The notes: generated by a model from the sequence alone, not told the origin. Shown: positions 1-12,735, counted from the first letter of the stretch. The stretch is 64,000 bases of DNA from Isoetes taiwanensis (GCA_021234155.1 JAJEKV010000008.1:17660042-17724041), one strand, 5' to 3'. Program-made: numbers and translations.

Positions 1-696
1 TTCCCAGTACCCAGTGCTGGGTACTTTTCTGGGTAGTTTCGCACTCCTCAAAAAGAACTTTAGATGGTACACCCTAGCATGCTTTCACTCTAGGACATTC
101 CTAGAATGGGTCCTATAATACAACTAGGTCATAAGTGAAGTGGTGTTCTCATTGAGCTCTTTGAAACACTGAATACAAATTGGATCCCCGTGCCAAGGGG
201 TAGGAATATTGAAAAGCTTGAAAGAATGCTCCAAAACTAGACAATCATCGAAAGCATGTCGAAAATTAAAGAATACAAGATAAAAGACGAATATCCACCG
301 CATAGGCTAAGCAAAGGTGAGAAGACCAGTGACAACTTCTCATCGGGGTGAAAAACCCCACCCTTCTGAATTTTTGAGGAAAAGGTTAATGGGAAAGCGA
401 TCCAACGCATGCGCTCTTGAGAAATGCCGGTGCGAGAACAAGAATGGAAATAACTTGAAATCACGTCACCCCCAAACCAAGAGTTGAAGATAAAAAAACT
501 CCAAATCTTAGGTCATATAAAATCATCATAGCTTGTAGCTTATCCTTTCAGGATTTTTTGAGCTAATGACATTAGCTCTCTATAATTTATACATATTCTA
601 TATAAGTTTTCGTATTTCTTGGTTTAGTAAATTTTGGTCCAAAACTTTCTGTTATACATGCTTGGTTTATGCCTTTATAAGATAAGTAGACTATCT
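1..696. other. No gene recognised
   Basis: AT-rich sequence with only short, compositionally unremarkable open frames on both strands. I see no domain motif, tandem repeat or transposon end here. Confidence 0.45.
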
Positions 697-868
697 TAAC
701 ACGTAAAGTGACACGTGTCATATGATATGTCTAAATTCTCATTGAACATATGTGAGATAATAAATGACAAATTTGACATATGTCACATGTTTTACTTCTA
801 ACAACAATCATATGTTATATTTGTCACATATGTCATATATTGTCGCTTTACATGTCATATGACATGAT
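697..868. repeat. MITE-like inverted repeat
   Basis: The arm at 701-713 (ACGTAAAGTGACA) is matched in inverted orientation at 841-853 (TGTCGCTTTACAT). Both flank a stretch dense in ATATGTCA/TGACATAT words. The right side holds a perfect 16-bp palindrome, CATGTCATATGACATG, at 851-866. It is about 170 bp long with no coding capacity, which fits a small fold-back element. No target duplication is obvious, so the ends are approximate. Confidence 0.4.
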
Positions 869-879
869 AAGCGCCCACT

Positions 880-1320
880 TTATTAGCTCCGTGACTCATC
901 GGTGCTTAGGATTTCGCTTGGCCGAACCCAAAAGTCGCTGACCCGAACCATAAGTGGCGATGGCGGAAGTGGCCAGAGGCGTCATGCACAAGTGGCCCGA
1001 TTGCTACGGGTTAGCCTAAAGCCGAACCAAAGCCGAAGGTGAATGCAGTTTGGGGCGGTATGGCATGGCGGAAACATGACAGAGCATTTATTCGCGACAC
1101 AAAGGGTTCGCCCAGCCGAACCCACTAGCGAACCTACGCATGCGGGGGCGTCTGAACCGTGCTGTAGGCGGTACCTGGCGGAGTTACATTATTATGCGGG
1201 TTCGCTTGACGAACGAAAGAGGCAGCTTATAGCGAGCATTGGATTCGGCTCTGGCTGGATTCTCGAAGCGGTTCACCGGCCCGTACACCGCCTGACCACC
1301 GGAGGGGGTTAGCGAGGCTG
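880..1320. other. GC-rich tract, no gene recognised
   Basis: This stretch is clearly more GC-rich than its surroundings and repeats CCGAACC/GGTTCG words. An 89-codon open frame on the plus strand has no recognisable motif and is probably a by-product of composition. It may be a decayed LTR or a CpG-rich promoter remnant; neither can be shown. Confidence 0.3.
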
Positions 1321-3770
1321 AATCCTCCACTCAAGCATGAGCTTCTAAAATAGCTGCATGAGCTCGGCTCTACCAAAGCGATTATCCCTTGCCATTCAAC
1401 TCCTTCTTAAGCTCTTGAATTCTCCATGGAATCCCAGATCTTGATCCTTGGCCTGAATCCAGTTGGAAATGAACTTGTGCCAGTTTAGTTACGTGAACTT
1501 CTGGTTATGTTTAATAGAGTTGCTAAGTTTTTGCAGGGAAAGAAAATCATTCGTAATATTTTTTGTTACTCGCTCCCTGCTTGAGGCTGAATTGGTAATT
1601 TGAACTTGTATATTTTCTTCTATCGCAATTCCTGCATGTCTTCTTTCTAATTCTTTGGATTTTTGGTGGTCTGCAAAAAGCCATAGTATAATTTTTTCAA
1701 TTTTAGTATCACTATAGTTTAATATTTCTAAATTCAAAATTATGATATGGTCTTCTTCATGTTTGTTGATTGTTTATGTTAGTGCAAGGAGCAGCAATGC
1801 CTTTGTTCTATGCAGAGAACAAGACCATTCTATTATGGCTGAATTCCATGAAAAAGCGCCATTTTAGGGCATTCGGCTAAGTTAATATACATAATGCATG
1901 CACGATTGTTCTGTTCCCCACGCTTTCAGCTTTCTTTCTTTCCTTTCTCTGCTTTGCATTCGAACATACAGTGTTTCAACCCACAAATTGGCCCGTTCTA
2001 CCCCTATCCTTTGTTAGATTCTATCTATTCCTTCTTCTTCTGCCTCACCCGAAGGGTTCTACCTCATAAAATTAGCAAGACATTGAAAACTTATTGAATT
2101 ATTTTGGTAGAGGTTCGAGCTCCCGTATTTCATATTCTAAAACCTTAGGCAAAGTTGTATAGAGGTTCGATATTCCCTCAAAACCTTAGGCGAAATCGTA
2201 TTTCATATTTCAAAATCATAGGCGCCTCCAATCATAAATGACTATACGCGAAACGAGAGGTGCCCAGGGGCCCCAACATATGATCTGGGTCGTAAATGAC
2301 GAATCTGATGACTGTGGTAGTCCAGGTGCACCTCGTTTATGAAGATTAAGATATTATGGGGCCCATACAATGGGCTAATACAACCATTACTACTAGGATA
2401 AAAAACCCCTTCCTCGAAAGGTTTTCAAGAGAAAAACCTTTGTAATAGTGATGGTACTAGATAATCAGGAAAAATAAGTAGATCATGGTGACTACTTATG
2501 GCTTAGTAATTGAAGATGCACATCTAGAACCTCAAGTATGTATAATGCCAAGTCAGGCACGAAAGGTGCTCTGAGAATATGTGGCAGAGTAAAAAAAAGT
2601 GCTAAGGTCAAATAATAATTCCTAACCATCTCAAAAGCAAGACATCTCAAAAGTGTGTGGTTTTCATCTCAATAACCTGTAACTGGCAACATACACATAA
2701 TCCGCTTCCAAACAATTGCAATTCTTTCCATCTACTTGTCTCAATATATAGCTTGTGGGACCACGTGCAAATTGATTCTGCGCAACATCATAATGGAGTC
2801 AACAGATTGAAGACACCCCTTCATGCCACCCTGGATTCGAGGCATGGTTGAGAAGCTGCACCCTTGGGTATTTTCTGTACCACTCTGACGAGTTTGAGAG
2901 ACATACCATCTGAAGTTTCCTGGTTTTCCAGCCGCTTCGTGGATGGTTGCAGGTCAACTGTCACGATGCCAGCTATCCTATAGGTCTAAAGCTACTTATA
3001 TCATTGCAACTACTTGCACTCTTCTGGGAGGAGGTACATATTTTTAGACACTTGTATGGGGCTGCCATCAAAAGTTCTTTGATAACTATTGCGGACCGAG
3101 TTAGACGTATGACCATGATGCATGAAATTAGCAAGTGAACAGTCTGCAGTCCCACTCACTCGTTATCTCATACATGGATGAACTTGGGGATGGGAGAAGG
3201 GACAACTGCGGCTCATCAGTAGATATATATTGCATCTTGGCCCTCATTAACTTTGTCCCATCTTAGTTGCATGTGTTTGATGCATTTGTTGTTCCATTCT
3301 AGTGCTCTGCTTCACATGCTTACTGAACAGATGCATCATGCACTTCTTATTTTTTATCCACATCTATATGAAGGCTTCAGGGTGATAGTGCAAGCCCCTC
3401 CTAATAGTGGCATGTGGGAGATAGTTTATCCCCTACTTCTCATAGTCCCTCCAGTTTGGGAAAACCTCTCAATGATTCTATGGCCGATTGATACTAAGTA
3501 AGTATTCGTATCTTTAACATGGCTTATTAGGCATATTTTTGTTGACTGGACATTTATGCAGTGGTCATTGGATACTAGCTATTTCCCTACGTGATCAGGA
3601 TATACTGTCTCATCTTGGTCTGAGTGGTGGGCAGGTGCACGACGTCTAACACCCCTCATAAACCCTAAAGCCTCGACACACATGTTCTCAAAGCATAAGT
3701 TCATCATTGTGTAGATAGCACATGGTATTCTGAGGGTGATATGCCTATTTTCTGATGTCCCCTTCTAAAA
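1321..3770. other. No gene recognised
   Basis: Intergenic sequence. Open frames of 60-82 codons occur but show no family motif or plausible exon structure. The only structure I see is a short imperfect tandem duplication at 2107-2225. Confidence 0.4.
2107..2225. repeat. Short imperfect tandem duplication
   Basis: The phrases AGAGGTTCGA, CCTTAGGC and GTATTTCATATT recur with a spacing of about 55-60 bp, giving roughly two diverged copies. No coding content. Confidence 0.4.
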
Positions 3771-3773
3771 GAT

Positions 3774-3990
3774 GAATTTAATTCAATTCAATTCTAAAAG
3801 ATCATAGCTCGAAGGTTTTAGCAATCAAGCATCCGAGAATCTATAAGAAATGGGCTGCAGTTGGGATAAACTATATCAATATAAAAGATCAATTCAATTC
3901 AATTCTAAAAGATCATAATTACAAGGTTTTGGCGATCAAGCATTCGAGAATCTACAAAAAATGAGCTAAAGCTGGGATAAACTACATCAA
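3774..3990. repeat. 111-bp tandem duplication in a LINE remnant
   Basis: Two copies, about 3774-3882 and 3886-3990, share TTCAATTCAATTCTAAAAGA, then AAGGTTTT.GC.ATCAAGCAT.CGAGAATCTA and GGGATAAACTA.ATCAA. The period is 111 bp with roughly 85% identity by eye. The unit lies inside LINE-derived coding sequence, so this is a local duplication within a dead element. Confidence 0.75.
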
Positions 3991-4370
3991 AGATATTTTC
4001 TGTAATAATAGAGTTCTTGCATGGACAAGGCTTCGATCTATTATATTGGGTAACGTCTTCTGACAAAGCTAAAAATGCCATCAGCAATGCTACTTGTAAT
4101 ATTACACCTATACACTTAGCTGATATTGATTGGTTCTTAAATGAAAAATCTGGCTATAAAGCCAGCATAGGGTACAAGTCTCTCAATTCAACTAAGAATT
4201 CCAATAAAGCTATGGAACTCCTATTGTCCGCCAAAAATTGGTTACTTCATTTGGCTCTTTGCTCAAGGCAGTTTGAGCAACCTTCATTCCATGGCGTTTT
4301 GTTGTTGTTGGGGGGGGGGGGGATTAGAAGAAATAACAATATTTATACTTTATGTCCTCTCAAATGTCTA
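3800..4370 (+). pseudogene. LINE ORF2 C-terminal remnant
   Basis: Translation of 3815-4000 gives KVLAIKHPRIYKKW...GINYI and, after the second copy, KDIFCNN. This aligns with the same region of the minus-strand LINE at 17953-18753 (LALKHPRKYKEWSDAGL...IADLRCNG). Downstream, WFLNEKSGYKASIGYKSL resembles the segment before the zf-RVT region of plant L1-type ORF2. A late IRRNNNIY resembles the terminal W..W..RN..IF motif. Stops and frameshifts, plus a 12-G run near 4310-4321, break the frame. A 147-codon open frame at 4017-4460 is part of this relic. It was a LINE reverse transcriptase and is not functional. Confidence 0.55.
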
Positions 4371-4379
4371 CGAAACTAT

Positions 4380-6321
4380 GATCCATCTTTTTTTGTTTGC
4401 AATAAACTATCTATTTGTTTTGTATTATTCATAATACTTGCTTTTCTTACTCCCAAATAATGATAGATTTATTAATTTTATTATATACATTGCACCATGG
4501 AATATATGGAAATAAAAAGATAGAGTGCATTACGGCAAGAAAAACTTTTCTTTGTTTTAGATAAAGTCAAGCATTTTCATTTTTGACGTTGAAACTTTGG
4601 CTACTTGTGCACGAGAAAAAGCTTCTAACAATTATGAGATGAAATGGATAGCATTGGTGAATACATGGTTCCACAATTTTGATTCCTTTGTCTCAAATTT
4701 AAATATTGTAAACTCTAATATAGTTTATTCTGATGATTCTAAATTATCTTGAGTCTTGCAGGGGTCAAGAAAGGTCTGGATTTGACACTTACTCAGATAT
4801 GTATGAGGCTTCATTATATAAGAAAAGTTCGTGTGTGTTCAAGGGTAGCCTTGCCTTGCATCTATCGATCTTTCATATGGCATAAATATATAGGACCTAT
4901 AATATGATTAGGGCAAGGCAATTGGATCGCAATTTTCTCGTGGAGTGTCATATATATTCATTGCCCTATTGGCTTTCTATTTTCATCGCCACTTCTCTCT
5001 CCGAGGCCGTTGAAAAGGTACATGAAAATGTATTATAATCATGGAGATGTGTTGTAGGTTTACATGGTACATTATTGCTATTAATGGACAATGTGGACAT
5101 ATTCCCTTGTTCTTGGATAAGTCCGGCAAAATGAACCATATACTTTTGGCATGAAAGATATCTTCAACAATTACTTCAACTCATTTTTTTATCGCCAACA
5201 CTTGACACCTCATTTGCATCATCTTCACATTGATGAAAAAACTATCTTAACCTTTTTGCTTTTGCCAAAAGACCACTATTCTGGCCAATGATTTGCTAAG
5301 ACTTAAAAATTTATGGACTTTTTATTTTCCTTTTGTTTATGTTGTGAATAGCTTCAGTTTATGAGCAAACATGGCATACTTAATCGAAATTAATATTTAC
5401 AATGGTTTATACCATAGAAAGCATAATGTTTTCTTTAAGATTACAAAGTTGCATTGCTTGCTTTGTTGCTGTGATTTTGCTTCAAGTTATTGCTTTAAAT
5501 CTACTTGCTATGGTTCTTTTGTAGCTGATTACTTTCATGGCATTTGGTTATCATTCTCTATCTCGAGCTTTAGAGTATTTTATTGCTTTTGAAAAAGTAT
5601 TTTATTTAGCCTATATATTATAAATAATGCTTTTCTATCAATATTGTGTTAAAATTGTTGTTACAAATGTTTCTTCATACTTTGGCATTAGCGATCATGG
5701 ATGCTAAAATATGATTTAATTAATTTGTACTCTTGAAGCAACAATAATTGCAGATTTATAGAAGGGCATGATACAAGATTGGATCTTGTTTAAGAAAACT
5801 GGTAGTATGGAAGCATATAATTAACCTCCCAATGGATCCACTGGTATGGCAAATACAAATGGCTTGTCGAGTAATTTTATACTCCACATGGCCTCTTATA
5901 AAAAGTAGTTACAACAGGCTTAGAAGATAGAATAATCACTGCATCACCTCATTCTCTTTTCATGGGAAGTTTACACAGCCTTTAAGAAAAGAAGGGATTA
6001 CAAATCTTTATCCAAGATCTGGTACAAATGCTTATCTAGAATGATCATAGGGATGGTTCAAGACATCATATTTATGGCCGCTACTACAAAGTTAGATGTC
6101 AGATCTGGTTTACAGTTTGCAGACAGCCCTGATCCGCCCAAGAGAATTTGCCTTTGATATCAATGGTGGCTTCTGAAACAATTCGATGTTGTACAAGTTG
6201 ATGGTAGCCATACAAGTTTGACACCTACTTTTGTTGGGTCTGCTCCTGCTACAATGACTCTTGGTTGAGTTGCTACAGTATTTATTAGTCTTCTGTCCCT
6301 TCTGAAATAGTTTATTCGCCT
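4380..6321. other. No gene recognised
   Basis: AT-rich sequence with short open frames only. I see no domain, tandem array or terminal repeat that I can support. Confidence 0.4.
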
Positions 6322-7140
6322 TTTATGATGTCCGCCCCTTTTTCGTCTCTTGCTACCTTTAATAAAAGGTTTGAAGATCCTTCCTTTTTAGTTTCGATGG
6401 ATGATTTATACTCCCTTTTATAAAATAGGTCGTTATCCTTAATAGTGGCCCTTATAAAAGGGTAAGGATTCCTCATGTATAGATAGATATAGGCCTTTAT
6501 AACTTAATCACCACCTTTTCTTCAATCCAGGTTTGATCGAATATAGCAGTGTGTTACTTATCTCCACGACAAGCTACTTGTTTCCACGACCACCTAGCCA
6601 GCGGGCCCCTTATTTTAATACTAAAGGATCATGGAAAACTTATGTGGATAATCTAAATTCATTTTACGTTGAGCGATTTGCATACTTGAGCAATCTCCAC
6701 AAAGCACATATATTTTCTTCCATCACAATATCTTTGGATTCATAGATCTTTCCACAAATAAGAGGCTCCTTTGACACGGCTTGTTGCAATCAAAATTCTT
6801 AACTTCCTCGCTAGAACTTATTCCCTAGTAAGACAATGGGATGATTTTCAAGTTTATATATATTCTAATCAATTCAAAAATCTCCACTTCATTGGATGTT
6901 ATGCTCCAGTAGTTTTTTTCGAAAAAGATTCGGCAAATGCACTTATGGATATCCGCCTCTTTTTCTTTTTTGCTATCTTTAATAAAAAAGGTTTAAAGAT
7001 CCCTCCTTATTAGTTTCGATGGACCATTCTTATTTTCAAGTCCTTTTACAATATAGGGCGTTGCCCTTGTAAAAGGGTACGAATCCTCATGTATAGGTAG
7101 GCCTCCCAAAATTAATCACACCTTTTCTTCAATCTCGACC
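6322..7140. repeat. Pair of ~200-bp direct repeats
   Basis: Sequence at about 6322-6530 recurs at 6942-7140. Both contain TCCGCC, TTTAATAAAA, GTTTCGATGGA, AAAAGGGTA, CCTCATGTATAG and CACC.TTTTCTTCAAT in the same order, at roughly 75-80% identity. The 410 bp between them encode nothing recognisable. The layout could be a degraded pair of LTRs of a very short non-autonomous element or a simple duplication. No primer-binding site or target duplication is visible. Confidence 0.6.
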
Positions 7141-7753
7141 CCCAACTATTAATATCACAACCCCATCCCAATGGTAATTATTATCGAGGTCTATAGATAT
7201 ATTCCCAATGGTTATTCTCTTATGACCTCTTTATGTATACACTTGGAATGCATTAAAAGTAACTTTTTTAAACATTTGCCATAATTTCCATCACCCATTT
7301 CGCCGTGGACAACTCCCCATGCTTGCTTTATATCGGTTGCATATCTACTTGAAATTTTCTCAATAAAGGATAAAACACTCTTATTGGTCTCTTGGTAACA
7401 CATTAGCACTAGAATAAATATGTCCTGAAGTTCGGGCCCTTGGGTAAATAACACACTAGTCCTAGAATATATATGTCCCGAAGTTTGGGTTGTTCAATGC
7501 AAGGTAGTTAGGGATAAACCCAACAATTAACACAACCATGCAATATTAGAACTACAGCGATATTAGAGTGATATGCCCTAAGGGATGATGCCAAGTGGCA
7601 TGACTTAAAAATTGCTCTTCCTCCTCTCAAAAATAATAATAAAAATAGAGTGATGAAGATGCAATCCAATCTCATTTGCATTGGCTAAAATAAACTTTGA
7701 ATCCTCAAGGCCTCGGAGGAAAGTCCTCAATGGCAACTGAGCATGCGACATCC
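7141..7753. other. No gene recognised
   Basis: Short minus-strand open frames of 75-80 codons at 7212-7454 and 7605-7832 have no recognisable motif. Nothing else is seen. Confidence 0.35.
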
Positions 7754-7962
7754 GCTTGCCTAGAAAAGGACCGAGGGGACATATTGTTGATACAAAAAAA
7801 ATGCCTCTATAGAGGGTCAACACCACGCTCAATGAGTTGGGCAGCTTGGCTTAATGATGGCTTTGCCTAGAAAAAGGACCGTGAACATATTATTGATAAT
7901 AAAAAAAAAAGCCTCCACGAGGGTCAACGCCACGCTCAATGAGTTGGGCGGTTGGCTTAAGA
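7754..7962. repeat. ~105-bp tandem duplication
   Basis: Two adjacent copies share TTGCCTAGAAAA, GGACCG, ACATATT.TTGAT, the GAGGGTCAAC.CCACGCTCAA phrase and TGAGTTGGGC. The copies start at about 7754 and 7861. The following 7963-8330 contains no recognisable gene. Confidence 0.75.
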
Positions 7963-8330
7963 GATGAAACTTGATGGATTGATAAGTCGGAAGATCCAAA
8001 TTATGCGATGCCTAGATAACCACGACGTGCATATGCTTCAAGTCTAGAAATGGGTCAAGTGGCACACTATTGAGCATGCAACAACCTCGCTTAAAATGAA
8101 GTCGATGGCCTCATGACTAATTTGCATGATGGTGATCTAAAGTGCCTAAAGGGAGTCTACACCCTACACTTCATAGAAGATTCATCTTGGTAGGAGTTGG
8201 ACATCCATAAAGTTTTGCTTTAGCACATAGTTGCGGAAGATAGGGCGCTTAACTTATTCTTGTTATTATCCATCATGGTGGATATAGCCTCTAACATGCA
8301 AGAGGATGTGGTCGAGAGATGTAATCCTTC

Positions 8331-8727
8331 CTCGAACTTGAGATATAACTATTCTAAGATGAAACTATACATAGTGCAATTGTGATATGGTCTTGAACTT
8401 CGAGATATAATTATTCTAGGATCTAAACTATACCCCTAATGGGTCTTGAAATCGAGAAATAACTGTTGGGACGAAACTTGAACTTTGGTCGTTCTCGAAC
8501 TCGAGATATAACTGTTCTGGGACGAATTGTATATAGCGCGGCTCTGGTCGGCCCCGAACTCGAGGCATAATTGTTCTAGGACGAAATATTCCTCTGGTTG
8601 GTCTCAAACTCAAGATATAACTGTTCTAGGACGAAACTATACCTCTGGTCAGTCTTGAACTCGAGATATAGCTGTTATAAAAATGAAACTATACACCGAC
8701 CAGGAGATATAACTTTTCTAGGACTAC
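8331..8727. repeat. Tandem array of ~50-65-bp units
   Basis: At least six diverged units repeat the order CTCGAGATATAACTGTTCT, then GGGACGAAACTATA, then CTCTGGTCGGTCT. Spacing varies from about 50 to 67 bp, with the last units degraded. It lies immediately upstream of the NusB-like gene relic. The apparent open frames on both strands at 8428-8613 and 8598-8897 are created by the repeat. Confidence 0.8.
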
Positions 8728-8906
8728 CACTAGACGAAAGGAAAGGCAAGCTTGCACTCATTTATTTTAAAAAACAAGGTTCATTACATGTATTTCTCTT
8801 CAAATACATGTATTTCTCTTTATGTTTAGGCTCAAGCCATCTAGAAACATTTTCGAAATCTCCTTACCAAGGTAAGCAGATAAGTAGCATGTCTTGAATC
8901 TTGGCT

Positions 8907-10902
8907 ATGGCCGCCTCCTGGAGCACTGTATGTAGTTGTAGGCCTAGCGTTTCCATAAGATGTGCAGCGGATGAGGTTCCAATGCAAAGAGATTTAGGAG
9001 GATTGATACAGATTGGCAGAGGTAGTGGTCAGCGCAGAATTTTTAAAATCAGGAAGCATTTTGGTTCGGAAATGCAGACTATGCCGAAATTAGATGACAT
9101 TAGTGGGGCTGCATTAGAACCACAGGAGAAATCTCACCCAATAATCAAGCCTGTTGAAACTATGTCGGAGGACTTGGAGTTTACAAATTCTACATCACCA
9201 GTTGATTCGGAATTTTCTTATATTAGTGACGGTAAACTGGATAAGTGCTATAGACTGGGGACACCAAGAGCTGCTCAGGAATTTTCATTGTATGAAGTAT
9301 TCATTAATCTTAAGCATTTTACTTTGCCGTACTTTCTATTTACTACTTTGTGGAATTTACATGCTTGAACAACAAATAGCATTAAAAAAGGATTAATGCA
9401 ATGTCTGATTTATTTTGCAAAATATACATTTGTTGGCAGATGTGTACTATATGGAGCACTAGAGATGGAAGTGCATCCCATGGCAGTTCTTGAAAATAGG
9501 GATGAGTATGAAGAAAGGTAAGAAAGGCAGAAAGCATTTTCAGGCTTAGTTTGATTGATTTAACTTGTCAAAGTGGTACACCCAGATTTTATCGCAAAAA
9601 GAAATCATGGAAAAGTACAATCATCACCCAGTGAAAGGAGGAGCCATGTTTAGCGAGGAGGAAGTGTAAACATCAAAAAAAAGCTGGAGGCACTGGATGA
9701 GGCTCAAGCTGGATTAGGTATGTATGCTGATTCATATTTGATGCATACAGCTTCTCATTCTAAGGCTGTGATTGTCTTTACAGAGGGTACCGTTCTGACA
9801 GCTCATCCTTTTTGTCATATATAACAGATTCGTTTTAAGGCAAGTGTTCTTCAATCCAACTCTTGTTGTGTAAATTTTACAGCTAAACACCTTCCTCTAA
9901 ATTCATAACTGAATGAAGAATAAGTCTCGTTTCTTTTAAGATGAGCTTTTCAACTTGTAAAAGCACATACTCTTTAATTCAACCACGAAAAACTGCATAA
10001 CTAGTTGCCATTCACCAGTTTGAGTCTCCATATGTTCTGTTGATTGAGCTCTATTCCTAGTATGTTTCTTTCTCGACATAACAGCTTGACAGTTGTGTAT
10101 GATTTTTCAAGCGGTGCATCAATAATGTTAAGATATGGCATATTGAAGCTTTATCATGTATAATGAAATATATAGCATGTGGAGGTATATTTCTATATCT
10201 CATTATATGACTATCATGTATTCTCATGAATTCAAAATGTAGCTACCAATAATGGCACAGCACATTCGTTCTACCTAGTAAAAGTTTCTTCATGGATACA
10301 ATTTGATAAAAGGTACCATGTGATGCAGTTTGGAAGGTTGATAAGTACAACGGCTGATAGATGGATTCTTCGGGATCCCTATTGTAAAGGTGATCATTCC
10401 GAATTCCTGGAAGGTAAATATATCCCATGCACATGTTTCTTATTAATGATGAGTGGCATTTTATTCTGCTGAATCACAGGATTTGCTAAACCTGGTTTAA
10501 TTTCCAAAAAAAAGAAAAAACATGGCTTGTTGTTAACCTGTACGTGCATGCTTTTTGCATTGTACTATCTTTTCCCCTGGTCAAACATTTATCAGGGTTA
10601 GTTATGAATTCGTAATGATTGATTACCTATTTTTAGAATGTATCAAGTGGGAGATCGATTGAGATTTGTCTACTCCACATGGCTATAGCTGAAATTGAGG
10701 CAATTGGGACGTCTCCAAATATTGTGATTCACGAGGTGAGATCTTACATATTCATATCTTTGAAAAGTGCTTTCTAGACATCAACATTTTCTATGGAAAA
10801 GCAGGCAGTGGAGCTGGCTAAAAAAGGTTTTGTGATGCTGTTGCTCCACGTGTCATTAATGGGTGTCTTGGAAGCTATCTTCCGCAATCATGGCGTGGAT
10901 AA
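8907..10902 (+). pseudogene. NusB-like plastid protein gene, broken
   Basis: Exons can be read in order with GT-AG borders. Exon 1 (ATG at 8907 to about 9289) starts with a transit-peptide-like N terminus and ends RLGTPRAAQEFSL, matching the RAARELAL start of the NusB fold. Exon 2 (9440-9517) gives CVLYGALEMEVHP. A third exon lies at about 9586-9717, another at 10329-10413 (TTADRWIL), then 10637-10735 (LLHMAIAEIEAIG...IVIHE) and 10805-10902. The last two are the most diagnostic, corresponding to the AI.EI....P..VAINEAVELAK core. Damage includes a stop at 9667-9669 followed by a needed frame change, a phase conflict at the exon 2/3 junction, and an A-run shift near 10820, after which FCDAVAPRVINGCLGS continues in another frame. 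In bacteria NusB acts in transcription antitermination; plant homologues are presumed plastid-targeted. I infer a recent pseudogene. Identity is fairly sure; exon 3 is approximate. Confidence 0.7.
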
Positions 10903-12434
10903 GAATGCTTCTGAAATAACCAGGGGCTGCAACGATCCTTAAGTGCATCCCTGCTTAATGGTGTTTGTTCTAATGATTATTTGGAGTCACTGTAGTTGCC
11001 TATATTATCTCTCTCAGCTCATATTGTCCTAATGATGCGGCACCTGATTGTATATATACATTGTTGAAAAGGTACAGTTGACAGTCACCTTTTTTGCTTG
11101 TACTGAGGACAAGCGTTAGAGAAGCCCTGATTTGTGACTCCTGGCTTGAGTAGTTTGGGAGATTGGCATTGTAAGCCACTTGGCCTTTTATTGTTGGTTT
11201 TTGCTCATCAAATTTTACCAGCCCAAGGGCGGGCTATGGGTCACCCTATAGAGATCCTATTGTCTGTTTGATGTTTTTGATCAAGCCAGAATCATTGGCA
11301 TCCTTGTCAAAGAGACATCCATGTTTGTGAATGGTACCCTCTTTAGCATTGGCTACTTTTCAAATAATTTTGATTTTGAACTTACAGCCGATGGTCGATA
11401 TGAGCTTTGGCACAAAATGTTCCTCCCATCATCCTACTAAAAGGAGCTGCTCTGGTGAAATGACTGGAAAGATACTGATTTAGCCTCATGATGCATCTCA
11501 AGGATCCCGTTCCACCAAAGGTAGTTTATCAGGACCACCACAACAGTGCATTACCAAATGAGTCCATCTGATGCACTAGTTGCTTTATCAATGCTTCCAG
11601 GACAAGACTAATATATCCAATGGAGTCAAACAATGAGCTTCCATGCTGGCCATTGATTATACAATGCTTTAAAAATCAATATGGCTATTGCAAATTTTTT
11701 TTACATTGTTGGAGCGGGTTTCAATAGGCCAGGTCTCATGCCTGTACATAGTGCATTAACAAATATATTAACTTCCCATGGTACACTAGGGACTAATACT
11801 GTATTTATCGCCTTCTGATTACAGAAATAGGCATGGACACAAGTATTTACATGACCACTATATGCAGCAGAGAAAGAATGATATAGCTAAATAATCTCAA
11901 TGAAGCATTGTCTACCTATCTCCACATTGCTGCGTCTAGAGACACAAACAAAGTCATCCAACTGATGATGCTGAAGATTGAACTCAAAAAGCCTATGCTG
12001 CTTGAAGCTTCTTGCATGGTGCAAAAGATCAACAAAGCAACTCATCGTGGAGATGCATTTGTTGCTAGTTTGTTCATAGAATTGAAATATTCCAATCCAA
12101 CATGCTGTATAAGGAGCTTAATTCCTTTTTACTTTCAACTATACACACGCCCATGCTACATTCTCAAGTTGAGCATATCCACAAATCATGGCACTCTGGG
12201 ACACAACATTCTTCTTAAGGAGGCTTTCTGAGACTTTGCATCGTGCTTTTCTATATTCCCACACTTTGCATCATCATGGATCTCACTCTTGACCACTCGC
12301 TGCCACAAGCTTTCGGCATGCTCAATAACATGACTTTGTCGCTTCAAGCATGTTTTAGAGCTAGCAAAAGAAAAGTTCATCATGTTGGATGCATGCGGCA
12401 TTGAATTCTCGACAAAAACATCTTTGCTATTCGG
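10903..12434. other. 3' flank of NusB relic, no further gene seen
   Basis: No domain motif recognised. The 107-codon frame at 11908-12231 has no family resemblance that I can support. Confidence 0.4.
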
Positions 12435-12735
12435 GCATTGCCTATAAGGTAACAAGTGGAATGATCATTGCATGAATATGCTTACCCAATTCTACGACAC
12501 TATTCATCTTGTGCGGTAATATGTCTTTACCTCTTATGCTATCATTCTCTAGAACAAAGAAGTACCCTCAAACACTGCAAGTGCTTACTCCCAAGCATTG
12601 CCTATAAGGTAACCGGTGTGAATGATGCGTGTACGAATATGCTTTACCCAATTCTGGTACTATTCATCTTGTCCGTAATATGTCTTTACCTCTTATGCTA
12701 TCAAAATTCTCTAGAACAAAGAAGTACCCTCATCA
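12435..12735. repeat. ~160-bp tandem duplication
   Basis: Copies start at 12435 and 12595 with GCATTGCCTATAAGGTAAC. They share AATATGCTT.ACCCAATTCT, TATTCATCTTGT, TAATATGTCTTTACCTCTTA and CTCTAGAACAAAGAAGTACC. Identity is about 85-90%. The flanking 12736-13420 shows nothing recognisable. Confidence 0.85.

Noticed and set aside
1043-1312. 89-codon plus-strand frame as a gene
   Set aside because: GC-rich stretch with no domain, no homology pattern and no splice context.
8331-8727. CRISPR-like array
   Set aside because: Units are diverged, vary in length and have no unique spacers; the context is a plant nuclear genome.
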